Shown: positions 1 to 8,160, numbered from the stretch's first letter. The stretch is 18,938 bases of DNA from JBBITI01 sp037440885 (GCA_037440885.1 JBBITI010000051.1:1-18938); one strand, 5' to 3'. The notes: generated by a model not told the origin, from the sequence alone. Numbers and translations: made by a program.

Positions 1-47
1 CGATCCTTGATCGTGATCGGCTTCCGTCAGGCTCATTATTCAATTAG
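1..47 (+). other. possible 3' end of an upstream gene (very weak)
   Basis: One plus-strand frame is open from base 3 to a TAG at 45-47 and reads ILDRDRLPSGSLFN before the stop. Another plus frame stays open to base 99, and a minus-strand ATG at 36-34 could open a divergent gene running off the left edge, though it has no clear ribosome binding site. Nothing here is long enough to identify. The start of the next gene at 173 has its own promoter, so whatever lies to the left is probably a separate transcription unit. Confidence 0.15.
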
Positions 48-121
48 AAAAGACTGCTTTGCTAATCATCCAAAACTTATCGCTTATTCGACTGCGTGAT
101 CCGGATCAACCCTTTTTCCAG

Positions 122-150
122 TTGACACCTGTTTACGGCACTTATATATT
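122..150 (+). promoter_or_regulatory. sigma70-type promoter of the citrate/homocitrate-synthase-like gene
   Basis: A perfect -35 box TTGACA (122-127) and a -10 box TATATT (145-150) are separated by exactly 17 bases. The predicted transcription start is about 156-158, just upstream of the ribosome binding site GGAAGAGG and the ATG at 173, giving a leader of only about 16 bases. This position also rules out the ATG-like start at 59, which lies upstream of the promoter. Confidence 0.7.
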
Positions 151-172
151 AGACTTAAGGAAGAGGTGCAAA

Positions 173-1411
173 ATGGGTAAGATTTATCTGATAGACGTAA
201 CGAATCGTGATGGTGTCCAGACAGCCAAACTTGGGCTTTCCAAACTCGCCAAGACCATGATCAACTTATTCCTGAATGATCTTGGCGTTTTTCAGAGCGA
301 GTTCGGTTTCCCCACCACCAGACATGAAACCAATTATTTAAAAGCTAATTTATTACTTCAGCAAATGGGCGTCCTTGAACCAATTCGACTTAGTGGTTGG
401 CTCAGGGCAACTGCCGACGATGTTGAGAAAGCTTTCTCATCTATTCCTGAATTGAAGGATTTAAATCTGTCAATCTCTACTTCAAAGCAAATGATCTACG
501 GTAAATTTCGCGGTATTACCAGTGAACAAGCCGTTATCGATACTGCTAGAGCAGCCATCGAAGCTGCCCGAAAACATGGCGCGCGCAGTATTGGTATCAA
601 CGCAGAAGACGCCTCGCGGACCGAGACCGACTTTCTGATAAAATTCGGTCTCAGCGGCAAGGAAATTGGTGCCGATCGTTTCCGTTATTGCGATACGCTC
701 GGTTATGATAACCCGTTCACTATTTATGATACCTGCAAACTATTAGCCCGTGAACTCAAGATGCCTATCGAGATTCATTGTCACGGCGATCTCGGGATGG
801 CTGTCGCTAACTCAGTTTCGGGTGCAATAGGAGTAGTGGATGGCGGTCAGGATGCCTATATCAATACCACCGTCAACGGCATCGGTGAACGCGCTGGTAA
901 TGCAGACCTGCTGGCTGTCATCCTGGCACTTTTGAAATCCAAAGGCCTTGCTGAAAAATATGAATTTGGTATGCCAGTTCATCTTGATAACGCCTGGAAG
1001 ATCTGCAATTATGCCAGCTATGCATTTAAAGTCCCTATCCCGATTAACCAGCCCGGTGTTGGCGCTAATGCTTTCGCTCATGCTTCAGGTATTCATGCTG
1101 ACGGTGTTTTGAAAGACCCGCAGAATTATGAACTTTTTGATTTTAAAGAACTCGGTCGGGGTGATCCGGTTATGGTAGAAACCGGGCGCGAAATTTGCTC
1201 GGGTGAATATAGTGGTATATCCGGATTCCGTCATATTATGGGGAAACTTGAAGTGGATCTCATCGGACGTTCTGATGCCGAAGATGTTCTCGAACTGGTC
1301 CGTTATGCTAATGTCGAAGCTCAAAAACCGTTAGTCGAAGATGAGTTGTTATTTATTGCCCGTTATCCCCAAATTGCCCGTCAATTACTTACCCTAACCC
1401 CGCTTGCTTGA
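173..1411 (+). CDS. homocitrate/isopropylmalate-synthase family enzyme, candidate Re-citrate synthase
   Basis: This is a 412-residue member of the DRE-TIM metallolyase family, which condenses acetyl-CoA with a 2-oxoacid. Visible motifs are the N-terminal RDGVQ (residues 12-16), the metal-binding HCHGDLGMAVANS (202-214), NGIGERAGNADL (235-246) and AHASGIHADGVLK (302-314). The frame is open back to 59, but the start at 173 is chosen because it follows GGAAGAGG at good spacing and a near-consensus promoter at 122-150 that lies inside the longer reading. The length suits NifV/homocitrate synthase and the Re-citrate synthases, and is short for LeuA, whose extra regulatory domain is absent. The Re-citrate synthase characterised in Dehalococcoides was first annotated as a homocitrate synthase, so in this setting, with no nif genes visible, citrate formation from oxaloacetate is a good guess. 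Substrate cannot be settled from the sequence. A shared terminator follows at 1479-1511. Confidence 0.85.
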   Translation: MGKIYLIDVTNRDGVQTAKLGLSKLAKTMINLFLNDLGVFQSEFGFPTTRHETNYLKANLLLQQMGVLEPIRLSGWLRATADDVEKAFSSIPELKDLNLSISTSKQMIYGKFRGITSEQAVIDTARAAIEAARKHGARSIGINAEDASRTETDFLIKFGLSGKEIGADRFRYCDTLGYDNPFTIYDTCKLLARELKMPIEIHCHGDLGMAVANSVSGAIGVVDGGQDAYINTTVNGIGERAGNADLLAVILALLKSKGLAEKYEFGMPVHLDNAWKICNYASYAFKVPIPINQPGVGANAFAHASGIHADGVLKDPQNYELFDFKELGRGDPVMVETGREICSGEYSGISGFRHIMGKLEVDLIGRSDAEDVLELVRYANVEAQKPLVEDELLFIARYPQIARQLLTLTPLA

Positions 1412-1478
1412 TAACTAAGTAGTTTTATCAAGGCAAATTAGTATTAGTAATTTATTTCGGCCAATCGCCGAGTACAGG

Positions 1479-1511
1479 AAAAGGGGGTATTTTTGAAGCT
1501 ACCCCCTTTTT
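1479..1511. terminator. bidirectional intrinsic terminator between convergent genes
   Basis: An 11-bp perfect stem (AAAAGGGGGTA at 1479-1489 with TACCCCCTTTT from 1500) encloses a 10-base loop and ends in a T run to 1511. The mirrored A and T tracts let it work in both directions, for the synthase gene on the left and the dehydrogenase gene on the right. Confidence 0.85.
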
Positions 1512-1556
1512 GTAAATGCCGTTTATATTCTCGTCTACTTTCTGGTACTTACGATT

Positions 1557-2378
1557 TTAGTGTTTGGCAGAGCGACCGCCGTCCTGAGCAATGACCTGGC
1601 CGGTGATATAGCTCGAAGCATCGGAGGCTAGCAGCACCGCGATGCCCGCCAGTTCTTCGGCATCGGCCATCCGTCCCATGGGAATATCATCGTTAACTTT
1701 TTTCATTCTTTCCTGCATCAGAGCCATCATCTCCGGAGTCGGTGTAGCCATGGGTCTTGGACTGTCATGTCCGAGTTCCGAATGATGCATACCCGGTGCA
1801 ATGCAGTTCACCCTGATATTGTACTTCGCATATTCGATCGCTGCTACCTGGGTCATTACGTTGATCCCGGCTTTCGCCGCACAATAAGCTATCGGAGCAA
1901 TTTCTGGTAATTCCGCCCGGATTCCCGCTGTCGAAGAAGTATTTATAATGGAACCCTTCTTCTGTTTGATCATAATCGGTAGTACATATTTTAAAACTAG
2001 GAATGGCGCTCGAAGATTGGTGTTGATGACGATATCGAAATCCTCTGTATTTTCTTCGTGAATCGGTTTCAGTTGCCTTGCGATACCGGCATTATTAAAT
2101 AGAATATCAATTCGACCGAATTTCTTCATCGTCTCATCGACCATCTTCTTGATATCAGACTCCTTGGTCATATCGGCAGAAATACCAAGTGTCTGTACTT
2201 TGTATTGTTCCAGTATCTTCAAGGTTTCATCAATTTTTCCCTGGTCGCGCGCTGCGATCGCTACTTTCGCTCCGAAAGCAGCTACGCCTTGGGCATATGC
2301 TCGGCCAATGCCCCGGCTCCCTCCGGTAATCAGGGCCACCTTTCCTGTAAGGTCGAAAAGTTTACTGGTAACATCCAT
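1557..2378 (-). CDS. short-chain dehydrogenase/reductase (classical SDR)
   Basis: This 273-residue protein is a classical SDR oxidoreductase with a Rossmann fold that binds NAD(P)H. The glycine motif TGGSRGIG is at residues 18-25, the structural NNAG at 95-98, the catalytic Ser in NTSST (146-150), and the Tyr/Lys pair in YCAAK (Y165, K169). The C-terminal ITGQVIAQDGG (258-268) matches the usual end of the fold. An insert at about 197-230, rich in Met and Pro, forms a longer substrate loop than in the FabG type. The substrate is unknown; candidates are a 3-oxoacyl group or an alcohol/ketone. The ribosome binding site AAGGAG (2390-2385) sits just before the ATG. It is transcribed alone, divergent from the GIDE-LemA gene, and ends at the shared terminator 1479-1511. 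Confidence 0.88.
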   Translation of the reverse strand: MDVTSKLFDLTGKVALITGGSRGIGRAYAQGVAAFGAKVAIAARDQGKIDETLKILEQYKVQTLGISADMTKESDIKKMVDETMKKFGRIDILFNNAGIARQLKPIHEENTEDFDIVINTNLRAPFLVLKYVLPIMIKQKKGSIINTSSTAGIRAELPEIAPIAYCAAKAGINVMTQVAAIEYAKYNIRVNCIAPGMHHSELGHDSPRPMATPTPEMMALMQERMKKVNDDIPMGRMADAEELAGIAVLLASDASSYITGQVIAQDGGRSAKH

Positions 2379-2465
2379 TTTTTTCTCCTTGACCTATTTT
2401 GTTCGGTTTTATTTTTCACTTCGCTGCTGAAAGCAAAATGATGACGTTTATGATATCCTAATATC

Positions 2466-3779
2466 GTGAACTCTTCAACATGGCTGATTATTCTCATCTG
2501 CGGGATCGTATTTGTTATTGTCTGTCTTGTCCTCGCTTTTCGCAACCTTGGGAAAAAACGACTCTTAAACGATAACCCCACTTCCAGGACTCAGGGAGTC
2601 TTCATCGGACTGACTGAGTTGCAAGGAACCGCCGAATCGGAAAAATCGCTTGTCAGCTATATCGCCGGTGTTCCCTGTGTTCAGTATACATATCAGATTG
2701 AAGAACACTGGTCTCGTACCATAACTGAAACCTACCGTGATGCTAAAGGTAACACCCGGACCCGTACTCGCACCGAAAGTGGTTGGAAAAACGTTGCCCG
2801 CGGCGGCGAATCCGTTCCTTTCTATCTAAAAGATGATACCGGAATCCTGCGCATTCTTCCTGAAGGCGCTAAGATTCAAGGTAGGGAAACCTTCAGTCAA
2901 ATTGTAAATCGCGGCGATCCTCTTTATTTCGGGAAATGTCCCGCTGGTGAAGTAGCTCATTCCTCCCACCGCCGTCGCTTTCGGGAAACCGCTCTTCCTC
3001 TTCATGCTGAGCTTTATATTGTAGGAAGAGCGCGTGAACGTCAGGATATCGTTGCCGCCGAAATTGCGTATGACAAAACTTCTCCGATTTTTCTTATTTC
3101 CACCGGCACTGAAAAACAGGTGTCTTCACACTACAACATTCAAATCTGGCTCTGGGCTATAGTCGGTTTTTTCATTACTATTGGCATAGCCCTTACCTGG
3201 CACTTCACACAGGCTGGACCTGATGGTAATGTTTTTCTGATTTATCTGGTTGCGACGGCAGNNNNNNNNNNNNNNNNNNNNNNNNNNNNNNNNNNNNNNN
3301 NNNATAACAGCTTCGTCAACCTCCATCAACGTGTCCTGCGCGGTTGGTCACAAGTCGACATTCAATTAAAACGGCGTAATGATCTTATCCCCAATCTGGT
3401 AAGCGCCGTTGAGGGTTATCGCTCACACGAAAAAGATACCCAGGTTCTTCTATCAGATTTACGCACGCAACTCTCCGCCACACCTCCCGGCTTCACCGGT
3501 CCTGACTACCATGGTATCGCTCCTGTATTAAAAACTACCATTGAAAATTACCCCGATCTTAAAACCAGTGAACAATTTCTAAAATTACAGAAAAGCTTGG
3601 CTGAAACTGAGCAGCGCATCGCCCTAGCCCGCGACTATTATAATGAAATCACCACTTTTTATAATTCGCGTCTCGAAATGGTACCTGATCGTTTTATCGG
3701 AAGTCTCGCCCGCCTTCAACCTCGTGCGCTTATGGCGGCTTCCGGTTTTGAACGCGCTTCGCTAGATATTAAATTATAA
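2466..3779 (+). CDS. GIDE/BAM-domain and LemA-domain membrane protein (spans an assembly gap)
   Basis: The protein of about 437 residues reads as TM1 (residues 6-25), a soluble GIDE/BAM-type domain (about 45-215, including GTAESEKSLVSYIAGVPCVQY and ETALPLHAELYIVGRA), TM2 (226-246), a third hydrophobic stretch from 256 into the gap, then a complete LemA domain (281-437) with NSFVNLHQRVLRGWSQVDIQ and LKRRNDLIPNLV. In eukaryotic MUL1/MULAN the same domain lies between two membrane helices and is followed by a RING; here LemA takes the RING position. LemA itself has no settled biochemical role. The 42 N bases at 3262-3303 lie exactly at the junction: the frame continues if the gap length is right, but two adjacent genes cannot be excluded. 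The start is GTG at 2466, since an in-frame stop (TGA at 2451-2453) leaves nothing upstream; there is no clear ribosome binding site, and a TATGAT at 2449-2454 hints at a near-leaderless transcript. RtcB follows 34 bases later. Confidence 0.72.
   Translation: MNSSTWLIILICGIVFVIVCLVLAFRNLGKKRLLNDNPTSRTQGVFIGLTELQGTAESEKSLVSYIAGVPCVQYTYQIEEHWSRTITETYRDAKGNTRTRTRTESGWKNVARGGESVPFYLKDDTGILRILPEGAKIQGRETFSQIVNRGDPLYFGKCPAGEVAHSSHRRRFRETALPLHAELYIVGRARERQDIVAAEIAYDKTSPIFLISTGTEKQVSSHYNIQIWLWAIVGFFITIGIALTWHFTQAGPDGNVFLIYLVATAXXXXXXXXXXXXXXXNSFVNLHQRVLRGWSQVDIQLKRRNDLIPNLVSAVEGYRSHEKDTQVLLSDLRTQLSATPPGFTGPDYHGIAPVLKTTIENYPDLKTSEQFLKLQKSLAETEQRIALARDYYNEITTFYNSRLEMVPDRFIGSLARLQPRALMAASGFERASLDIKL
3262..3303. 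other. assembly gap (42 N)
   Basis: Undetermined bases lie inside the GIDE-LemA reading frame, at the membrane segment that would join the two domains. The run is a multiple of three, so the frame is kept as written, but the true length may differ. Confidence 0.98.
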
Positions 3780-3813
3780 TATTACTGGAGTTCTACTGTA
3801 TTCTTGTCAATAA

Positions 3814-5280
3814 ATGAAAGCCATGATTGACACTAATGCTTTAAAAAAAATCTCAGACGTCTTGTGGGAAATACCAATTGAGTTTAAAAGAGGTATGCGC
3901 GTCCCCGCACACCTCTTCATCACTGAAAAGTTGTTAAAAACACTCGATTATGCTGTTCTCGACCAGATCGCCAATGTTGCCACCCTGCCCGGTATCGTTA
4001 AACACGCTTTGTGCATGCCCGATGGACATTCCGGCTATGGTTTTCCCATCGGTGGAGTGGCGGCAATGGATCTCGATACCGGAGTCATTTCTCCCGGAGG
4101 TATTGGTTTCGATATCAATTGTGGCATGCGCCTGCTCGCTACTAATCTCACACTTGATGACGTTCAACCTCGACTGAAGCTCCTGGTTGACCGACTCTTC
4201 CAGCGCATTCCTGCGGGTGTCGGCTGCAAGGGTTTTTTAAAGCTTTCTAAATCCGATTTTCGTGCGCTTGTTGAACAAGGCGCCCGGTGGTGTGTTCGTA
4301 ACGGATATGGCTGGGCTGAAGATCTTGAACTAACTGAATTGGACGGATGCATTGAGGGGGCTGATTATTCTGCTGTAAGCGACCGCTCTGTCCAGCGGGG
4401 TATCGATCAGGTTGGCACACTCGGCTCCGGTAACCATTATCTGGAAATCCAGGTGCTTCATCCTGAAAATGTCTACGATAAAGTAATCGCAAATACTTTT
4501 GGTTTGCATGCCGAACAGCAGATTGTAGTGATGTTTCACTGCGGCAGTCGCGGGTTCGGCCACCAGATAGCTACCGATTATCTGCAGCAGTTTTTAAAAG
4601 TCATGAGTTCAAAATACAGAATATCCGTCCCGGATCGAGAGTTGGCCTGTGCCCCTATCAACTCCGCCGAAGGCAAAGCCTATTTCACCGCCATGAAATG
4701 TGCCATTAACATGTCCTTCGCCAACCGTCAGATGATCTTGCATCGCGTTCGCCAGGTGTTTTCCGAAGTCTTCGGTAAATCGCCTGAACATTTGCAAATG
4801 CACATGGTCTATGATGTCTCCCATAACACCGCACAGGTTGAGCGACACGAAGTAGACGGAGTTTCCCGTGATCTACTGGTTCACCGCAAAGGATCTACCC
4901 GCGCTTTCGGGCCCGGTCGTCGCGACCTGAACGAACGATACCGTAACACCGGACAGCCGGTGATTATCGGTGGCAGTATGGAAACCGGTTCTTTTCTGCT
5001 TAGCGGTGTCGCCGGAGGTGCACAGAGCTTTTTTAGCACCGCTCATGGTAGCGGCCGTACCATGAGCCGGGCACAGGCACGCAAAACCTGGCAAGGACGC
5101 TCATTGCAGCAGGAGATGGAAAAACGCGGTATCTATGTCCGTACTGCCTCATGGTCCGGCCTTGCTGAAGAATCCGGCGATGCTTATAAAAATATCGACG
5201 ATGTTGTATCTGCCAGCGAACTTGCCGGTTTATCACGCCCCATCGCTCGCCTTGTTCCTATTGGAAACGTCAAAGGATGA
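3814..5280 (+). CDS. rtcB: RNA-splicing ligase RtcB
   Basis: RtcB joins RNA 2',3'-cyclic phosphate or 3'-phosphate ends to 5'-OH ends, using GTP and Mn2+ through a guanylylated histidine. All the key residues are visible in this 488-residue protein: Asp100 and Cys103 in GIGFDINCGMRL, His208 in GSGNHYLEIQ, His242 in FHCGSRGFGHQ, His337 in SHNTAQVE, the HRKGSTRAFGPG loop (357-368), and the guanylylation site His411 in TAHGSGRTMSRAQA. The spacing matches the Pyrococcus enzyme (Asp95, Cys98, His203, His234, His329, His404). Length is normal and the protein looks fully active. The start is the ATG at 3814, immediately after an in-frame TAA; the ATG at 3823 is a possible alternative, and neither has a strong ribosome binding site. 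It lies between the LemA gene (34 bases upstream) and archease (9 bases downstream), most likely in one operon. Bacterial roles include RNA repair after nuclease damage and tRNA healing. Confidence 0.96.
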   Translation: MKAMIDTNALKKISDVLWEIPIEFKRGMRVPAHLFITEKLLKTLDYAVLDQIANVATLPGIVKHALCMPDGHSGYGFPIGGVAAMDLDTGVISPGGIGFDINCGMRLLATNLTLDDVQPRLKLLVDRLFQRIPAGVGCKGFLKLSKSDFRALVEQGARWCVRNGYGWAEDLELTELDGCIEGADYSAVSDRSVQRGIDQVGTLGSGNHYLEIQVLHPENVYDKVIANTFGLHAEQQIVVMFHCGSRGFGHQIATDYLQQFLKVMSSKYRISVPDRELACAPINSAEGKAYFTAMKCAINMSFANRQMILHRVRQVFSEVFGKSPEHLQMHMVYDVSHNTAQVERHEVDGVSRDLLVHRKGSTRAFGPGRRDLNERYRNTGQPVIIGGSMETGSFLLSGVAGGAQSFFSTAHGSGRTMSRAQARKTWQGRSLQQEMEKRGIYVRTASWSGLAEESGDAYKNIDDVVSASELAGLSRPIARLVPIGNVKG

Positions 5281-5289
5281 CCTTTACTG

Positions 5290-5721
5290 ATGCCTTACAG
5301 CTATTGTGCAGATGACAATACCGCTGATGTCGCTTTCGAAGCCTGGGCTGAAGATCTGGATATACTCTTTCGTGACTCCGGAAACGCCGTGATTAATGTC
5401 ATGATTGAGAATCCGGTAGCTATCTTACCCCGTGAAACACACATCATCGAGATTCTCCACGAACAGATCGATCTTCTATTATTCAACTTTCTCGATCAAC
5501 TGATATTCTTTAAAGATTCTGCTCAACTATTACTGATTGTGCAAAATGCTCGCGTCTCTCAGCGGGATTTAGAATGGCATCTTTCCGCTATAGTCTCTGG
5601 AGAAACAATCGACCCTTCCCGTCACCACCTGATAGTCGATGTTAAAGCCGTCACGCTTCACAACTTCCTTATTGAAAAAATTGATAACGCCTGGCGAGCT
5701 CATGTCGTTCTGGATATCTGA
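5290..5721 (+). CDS. archease, RtcB activator
   Basis: Archease promotes guanylylation of RtcB and gives the ligase multiple turnover. The 143-residue protein has the family landmarks: the N-terminal TADVAFEAWAEDLDILF (residues 11-27), a central DLLLFNFLDQLIFF (61-74), GE (104-105), VDVKAVTLHNF (116-126) and the C-terminal WRAHVVLDI (135-143). The acidic residues Asp13 and Asp142, at positions expected to bind metal, are present. The usual DHTAD motif reads DNTAD here, so the normally conserved His is Asn10. Its ribosome binding site AAAGGA (5272-5277) sits in the last codons of rtcB and just before its stop, so translation is probably coupled. A strong terminator closes the operon at 5784-5814. 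Confidence 0.88.
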   Translation: MPYSYCADDNTADVAFEAWAEDLDILFRDSGNAVINVMIENPVAILPRETHIIEILHEQIDLLLFNFLDQLIFFKDSAQLLLIVQNARVSQRDLEWHLSAIVSGETIDPSRHHLIVDVKAVTLHNFLIEKIDNAWRAHVVLDI

Positions 5722-5783
5722 ATATTATTAATTGCGATGATAAGTTCTTGCAGTATGCTGATATTTGACTGTTAACGTTGAAT

Positions 5784-5814
5784 AAAAGGAGCCTCTAAAA
5801 TAAGGCTCCTTTTT
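5784..5814. terminator. bidirectional intrinsic terminator
   Basis: An 11-bp perfect stem, AAAAGGAGCCT (5784-5794) with AGGCTCCTTTT (5803-5813), encloses an 8-base loop and has A and T tracts on its two sides. It serves archease from the left and the pyruvate phosphate dikinase gene from the right. Confidence 0.87.
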
Positions 5815-5827
5815 GTTTGCATTGGTT

Positions 5828-8110
5828 CTAACTTGACCTTATATATGATGGTGCTGTCCCTGTTCTTACCCGGGTAGCTAACGCAGCCTGCGCTGCGGCC
5901 AGCTTGGCGACCGGTATGCGAAAAGGACTGCAGCTTATATAGTCAACCCCGGTGCTGTGCAGATACCTTATCGATCGCCACTCGCCCGCCTGTTCACCGC
6001 ATACCCCGATCTCTATATGCCTTTTTACCCGGCGTGCCCAGAATATCGCCGTCTCCATTAACTGCCCTACACCTTTGATATCCAGTATCTCGAACGGGTT
6101 GTCTTGCAAAATGCCCAGTTGTAAATACCGTGAGAGAAATTTCTTTTCGGCATCCTCACGGCTGAAAGAATAGACTGCCTGGGTTAAATCATTCGTTCCA
6201 AAAGAAAAGAAATCAACATTTGCCGCCAGCTTACCGGCTCTCATACATGCCCGTACCGTTTCCATCATCACGCCGATTCGCAGTTTGGTATCGGCCAGTA
6301 ATTCTTTTATCCGCTGCGCTTCCTGTGCGGTAATTACCTGTGGAATCATTACGGACACTGCCGCATTCGTTTCTTTCCTGGCTTTTTCAATTGCCTCTAT
6401 CTGCATCCGGTATAATTCTGGATTAGTCACCGCCAATCTCACACCGCGATGACCCAGCATCGGATTGGTTTCCTGTAATTCGGCAATTCGCCGCCGTACT
6501 TTTATATCAGTTACCTCTGATTCATCGGGCAAAAATTCGTGTAATGGCAAGTCAAGCAGTCGAACAATGATCGGCGCGCCTCTTAATGCCTGGAATAATG
6601 CTATAAAATCCGTGGTTTGCATATCGCGTAGCTTATTGATTGTCTCTGTACGTTCTTCGTCATTATCTGCCAGAATAAACTGCCTGATTACGGCTAAGCG
6701 TTCCGGGGCGTTAAACATCCGTTCCGTTCGGCATAGTCCTATCCCTTCGGCACCGAATAACATCGCTTGTGTAATCGCTTCCGGTGTATCGGCGTTAGCG
6801 CGTACCCCGAGTCGTTTAAAACCGTCTGCCCAGCTCAGCAACTCCTGTAACTCCGGTTTCAAACTTGCTTCTTCAAGCTGCAGCGCCCCGCGGTAGACAT
6901 ATCCGGTCGAGCCATCTATCGTTATCACTTCACTATCTTTGACAACTTGACCATCTACCGTGAATTGTTTCATACTGAGATCGATATTGATCACCTCCGC
7001 TCCTGAAATGCATGGCTTTCCCATCGCTCGGGTCACGATCGCAGCATGTGACGTTAAACCGCCTCTTTGTGTCAATACTCCCACTGCCGCCGCAATGCCC
7101 TGTATATCGTCGGGATCGGTCTCCGGTCGTACCAGTATCACCCCGACACCTTTCTTTGCATACTCCGCTGCCTGGATTGAGTCAAAACAAACCGGGCCTG
7201 TTGCCGCTCCCGGTGCCGCATTTAAACCTTTCGCCAGCGGCATTTCATTATGGCCTGCTTTTAACTGCTTGTGTAACAGTACCTGGATATCCTGGATACT
7301 CACCCGCTGGATAACTTCTTCACGGGTTAGTATGTTTTCGGTTACCATATCAACGGCAATTTTTACTGCCGCTTGCCCGCTTCGTTTTCCGCTTCTGGTT
7401 TGTAATATGTAAAGCTTTCCGGATTCTATCGTATATTCGATATCCTGCATATCACCGAAGTAACTCTCCAGTTTCGCGACCACGCTTTCTAATTCCGCAT
7501 ATACTTCAGGCATTATTTCTTTTAATACAGCTACGGGTTTTGGAGTTCGTGCCCCGGATACGATCTCTTCCCCCTGCGCTTTTTGCAGGTATTCACCAAA
7601 CAGCCCTCGCTCTCCGGTGCTCGGATTTCGACTGAATACCACGCCGGTGCCGGAACGATCGTCCCGGTTCCCGTAGACCATAGCCTGTACCACTGCCGCT
7701 GTGCCTAGTGTCTCCGAAATATTATTCAGCCTTCGGTATTCCACCGCCCTTGCATTGTCCCATGATTCAAATATACGCTTGATTGATTGCTTCAATATCT
7801 GGATGTTCCCTATATTCAGGACGGTATCCATCATCCCCGGCATCGATACCGGTGCGGAGGAGCGTACCGATACTTCAAGTCCTGCACCCAGTCTACGGTT
7901 TATCTTCCTTTCAATATCTTCAAGTGCTTCATCGATCTCTTCTTCCGGGAGAGCACTGCTATTATGCCAGGTCTTATAGGCATCAATGCCCACCACAAAA
8001 CCGGGTGGAACCTGCAATCCCAACTTGGTCATCGTCACCAGGTTTCCGCCTTTGTTGCCAAGTTGATTTTTATCACTGTTATCACCGCTCAACGAGTAAA
8101 TAAAACTCAT
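5828..8110 (-). CDS. ppdK: pyruvate, phosphate dikinase, short form
   Basis: PPDK interconverts pyruvate + ATP + phosphate and phosphoenolpyruvate + AMP + diphosphate. In gluconeogenic anaerobes it makes PEP. The 760-residue protein has GNKGGNL (residues 18-24) and VSVRSSAPVSMPGMMDTVLN (80-99) in the ATP-grasp part, the phosphohistidine site GGLTSHAA with His355, and in the pyruvate barrel RTERMF (461-466), RLLDLPLHEFLP (517-528), NPMLGHRGVRLA (549-560), FGTNDLTQ (637-644) and SCSPFR with catalytic Cys727. His355 and Cys727 are 372 residues apart, against 376 in the Clostridium symbiosum enzyme, so the C-terminal two thirds is standard. The N-terminal part is about 100 residues shorter: DTVLNIG (95-101) runs almost directly into IKRIFESWDNARAVEYRRLN (110-129). 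The ribosome binding site is a weak GAGGGAAG. A promoter is proposed at 8161-8189. Confidence 0.92.
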   Translation of the reverse strand: MSFIYSLSGDNSDKNQLGNKGGNLVTMTKLGLQVPPGFVVGIDAYKTWHNSSALPEEEIDEALEDIERKINRRLGAGLEVSVRSSAPVSMPGMMDTVLNIGNIQILKQSIKRIFESWDNARAVEYRRLNNISETLGTAAVVQAMVYGNRDDRSGTGVVFSRNPSTGERGLFGEYLQKAQGEEIVSGARTPKPVAVLKEIMPEVYAELESVVAKLESYFGDMQDIEYTIESGKLYILQTRSGKRSGQAAVKIAVDMVTENILTREEVIQRVSIQDIQVLLHKQLKAGHNEMPLAKGLNAAPGAATGPVCFDSIQAAEYAKKGVGVILVRPETDPDDIQGIAAAVGVLTQRGGLTSHAAIVTRAMGKPCISGAEVINIDLSMKQFTVDGQVVKDSEVITIDGSTGYVYRGALQLEEASLKPELQELLSWADGFKRLGVRANADTPEAITQAMLFGAEGIGLCRTERMFNAPERLAVIRQFILADNDEERTETINKLRDMQTTDFIALFQALRGAPIIVRLLDLPLHEFLPDESEVTDIKVRRRIAELQETNPMLGHRGVRLAVTNPELYRMQIEAIEKARKETNAAVSVMIPQVITAQEAQRIKELLADTKLRIGVMMETVRACMRAGKLAANVDFFSFGTNDLTQAVYSFSREDAEKKFLSRYLQLGILQDNPFEILDIKGVGQLMETAIFWARRVKRHIEIGVCGEQAGEWRSIRYLHSTGVDYISCSPFRIPVAKLAAAQAALATRVRTGTAPSYIRSS

Positions 8111-8160
8111 GTTCTTCCCTCAACCTGCAAAATACAAATACTGATATTCCTTGTATCACA

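Noticed and set aside
59..172. N-terminal extension of the citrate/homocitrate-synthase-like gene
   Set aside because: The extension would be translated from upstream of the promoter at 122-150; the ATG at 173 has a proper ribosome binding site and begins at the family's normal N-terminus.
6465..6896. Open plus-strand frame of 143 codons inside ppdK
   Set aside because: Antisense to well-conserved PPDK motifs; its Ser/Arg-rich composition is that of an opposite-strand shadow, and it has no ribosome binding site.
6960..7412. Open plus-strand frame of 150 codons inside ppdK
   Set aside because: It is antisense to the phosphohistidine region of PPDK and shows no domain pattern or start signal.
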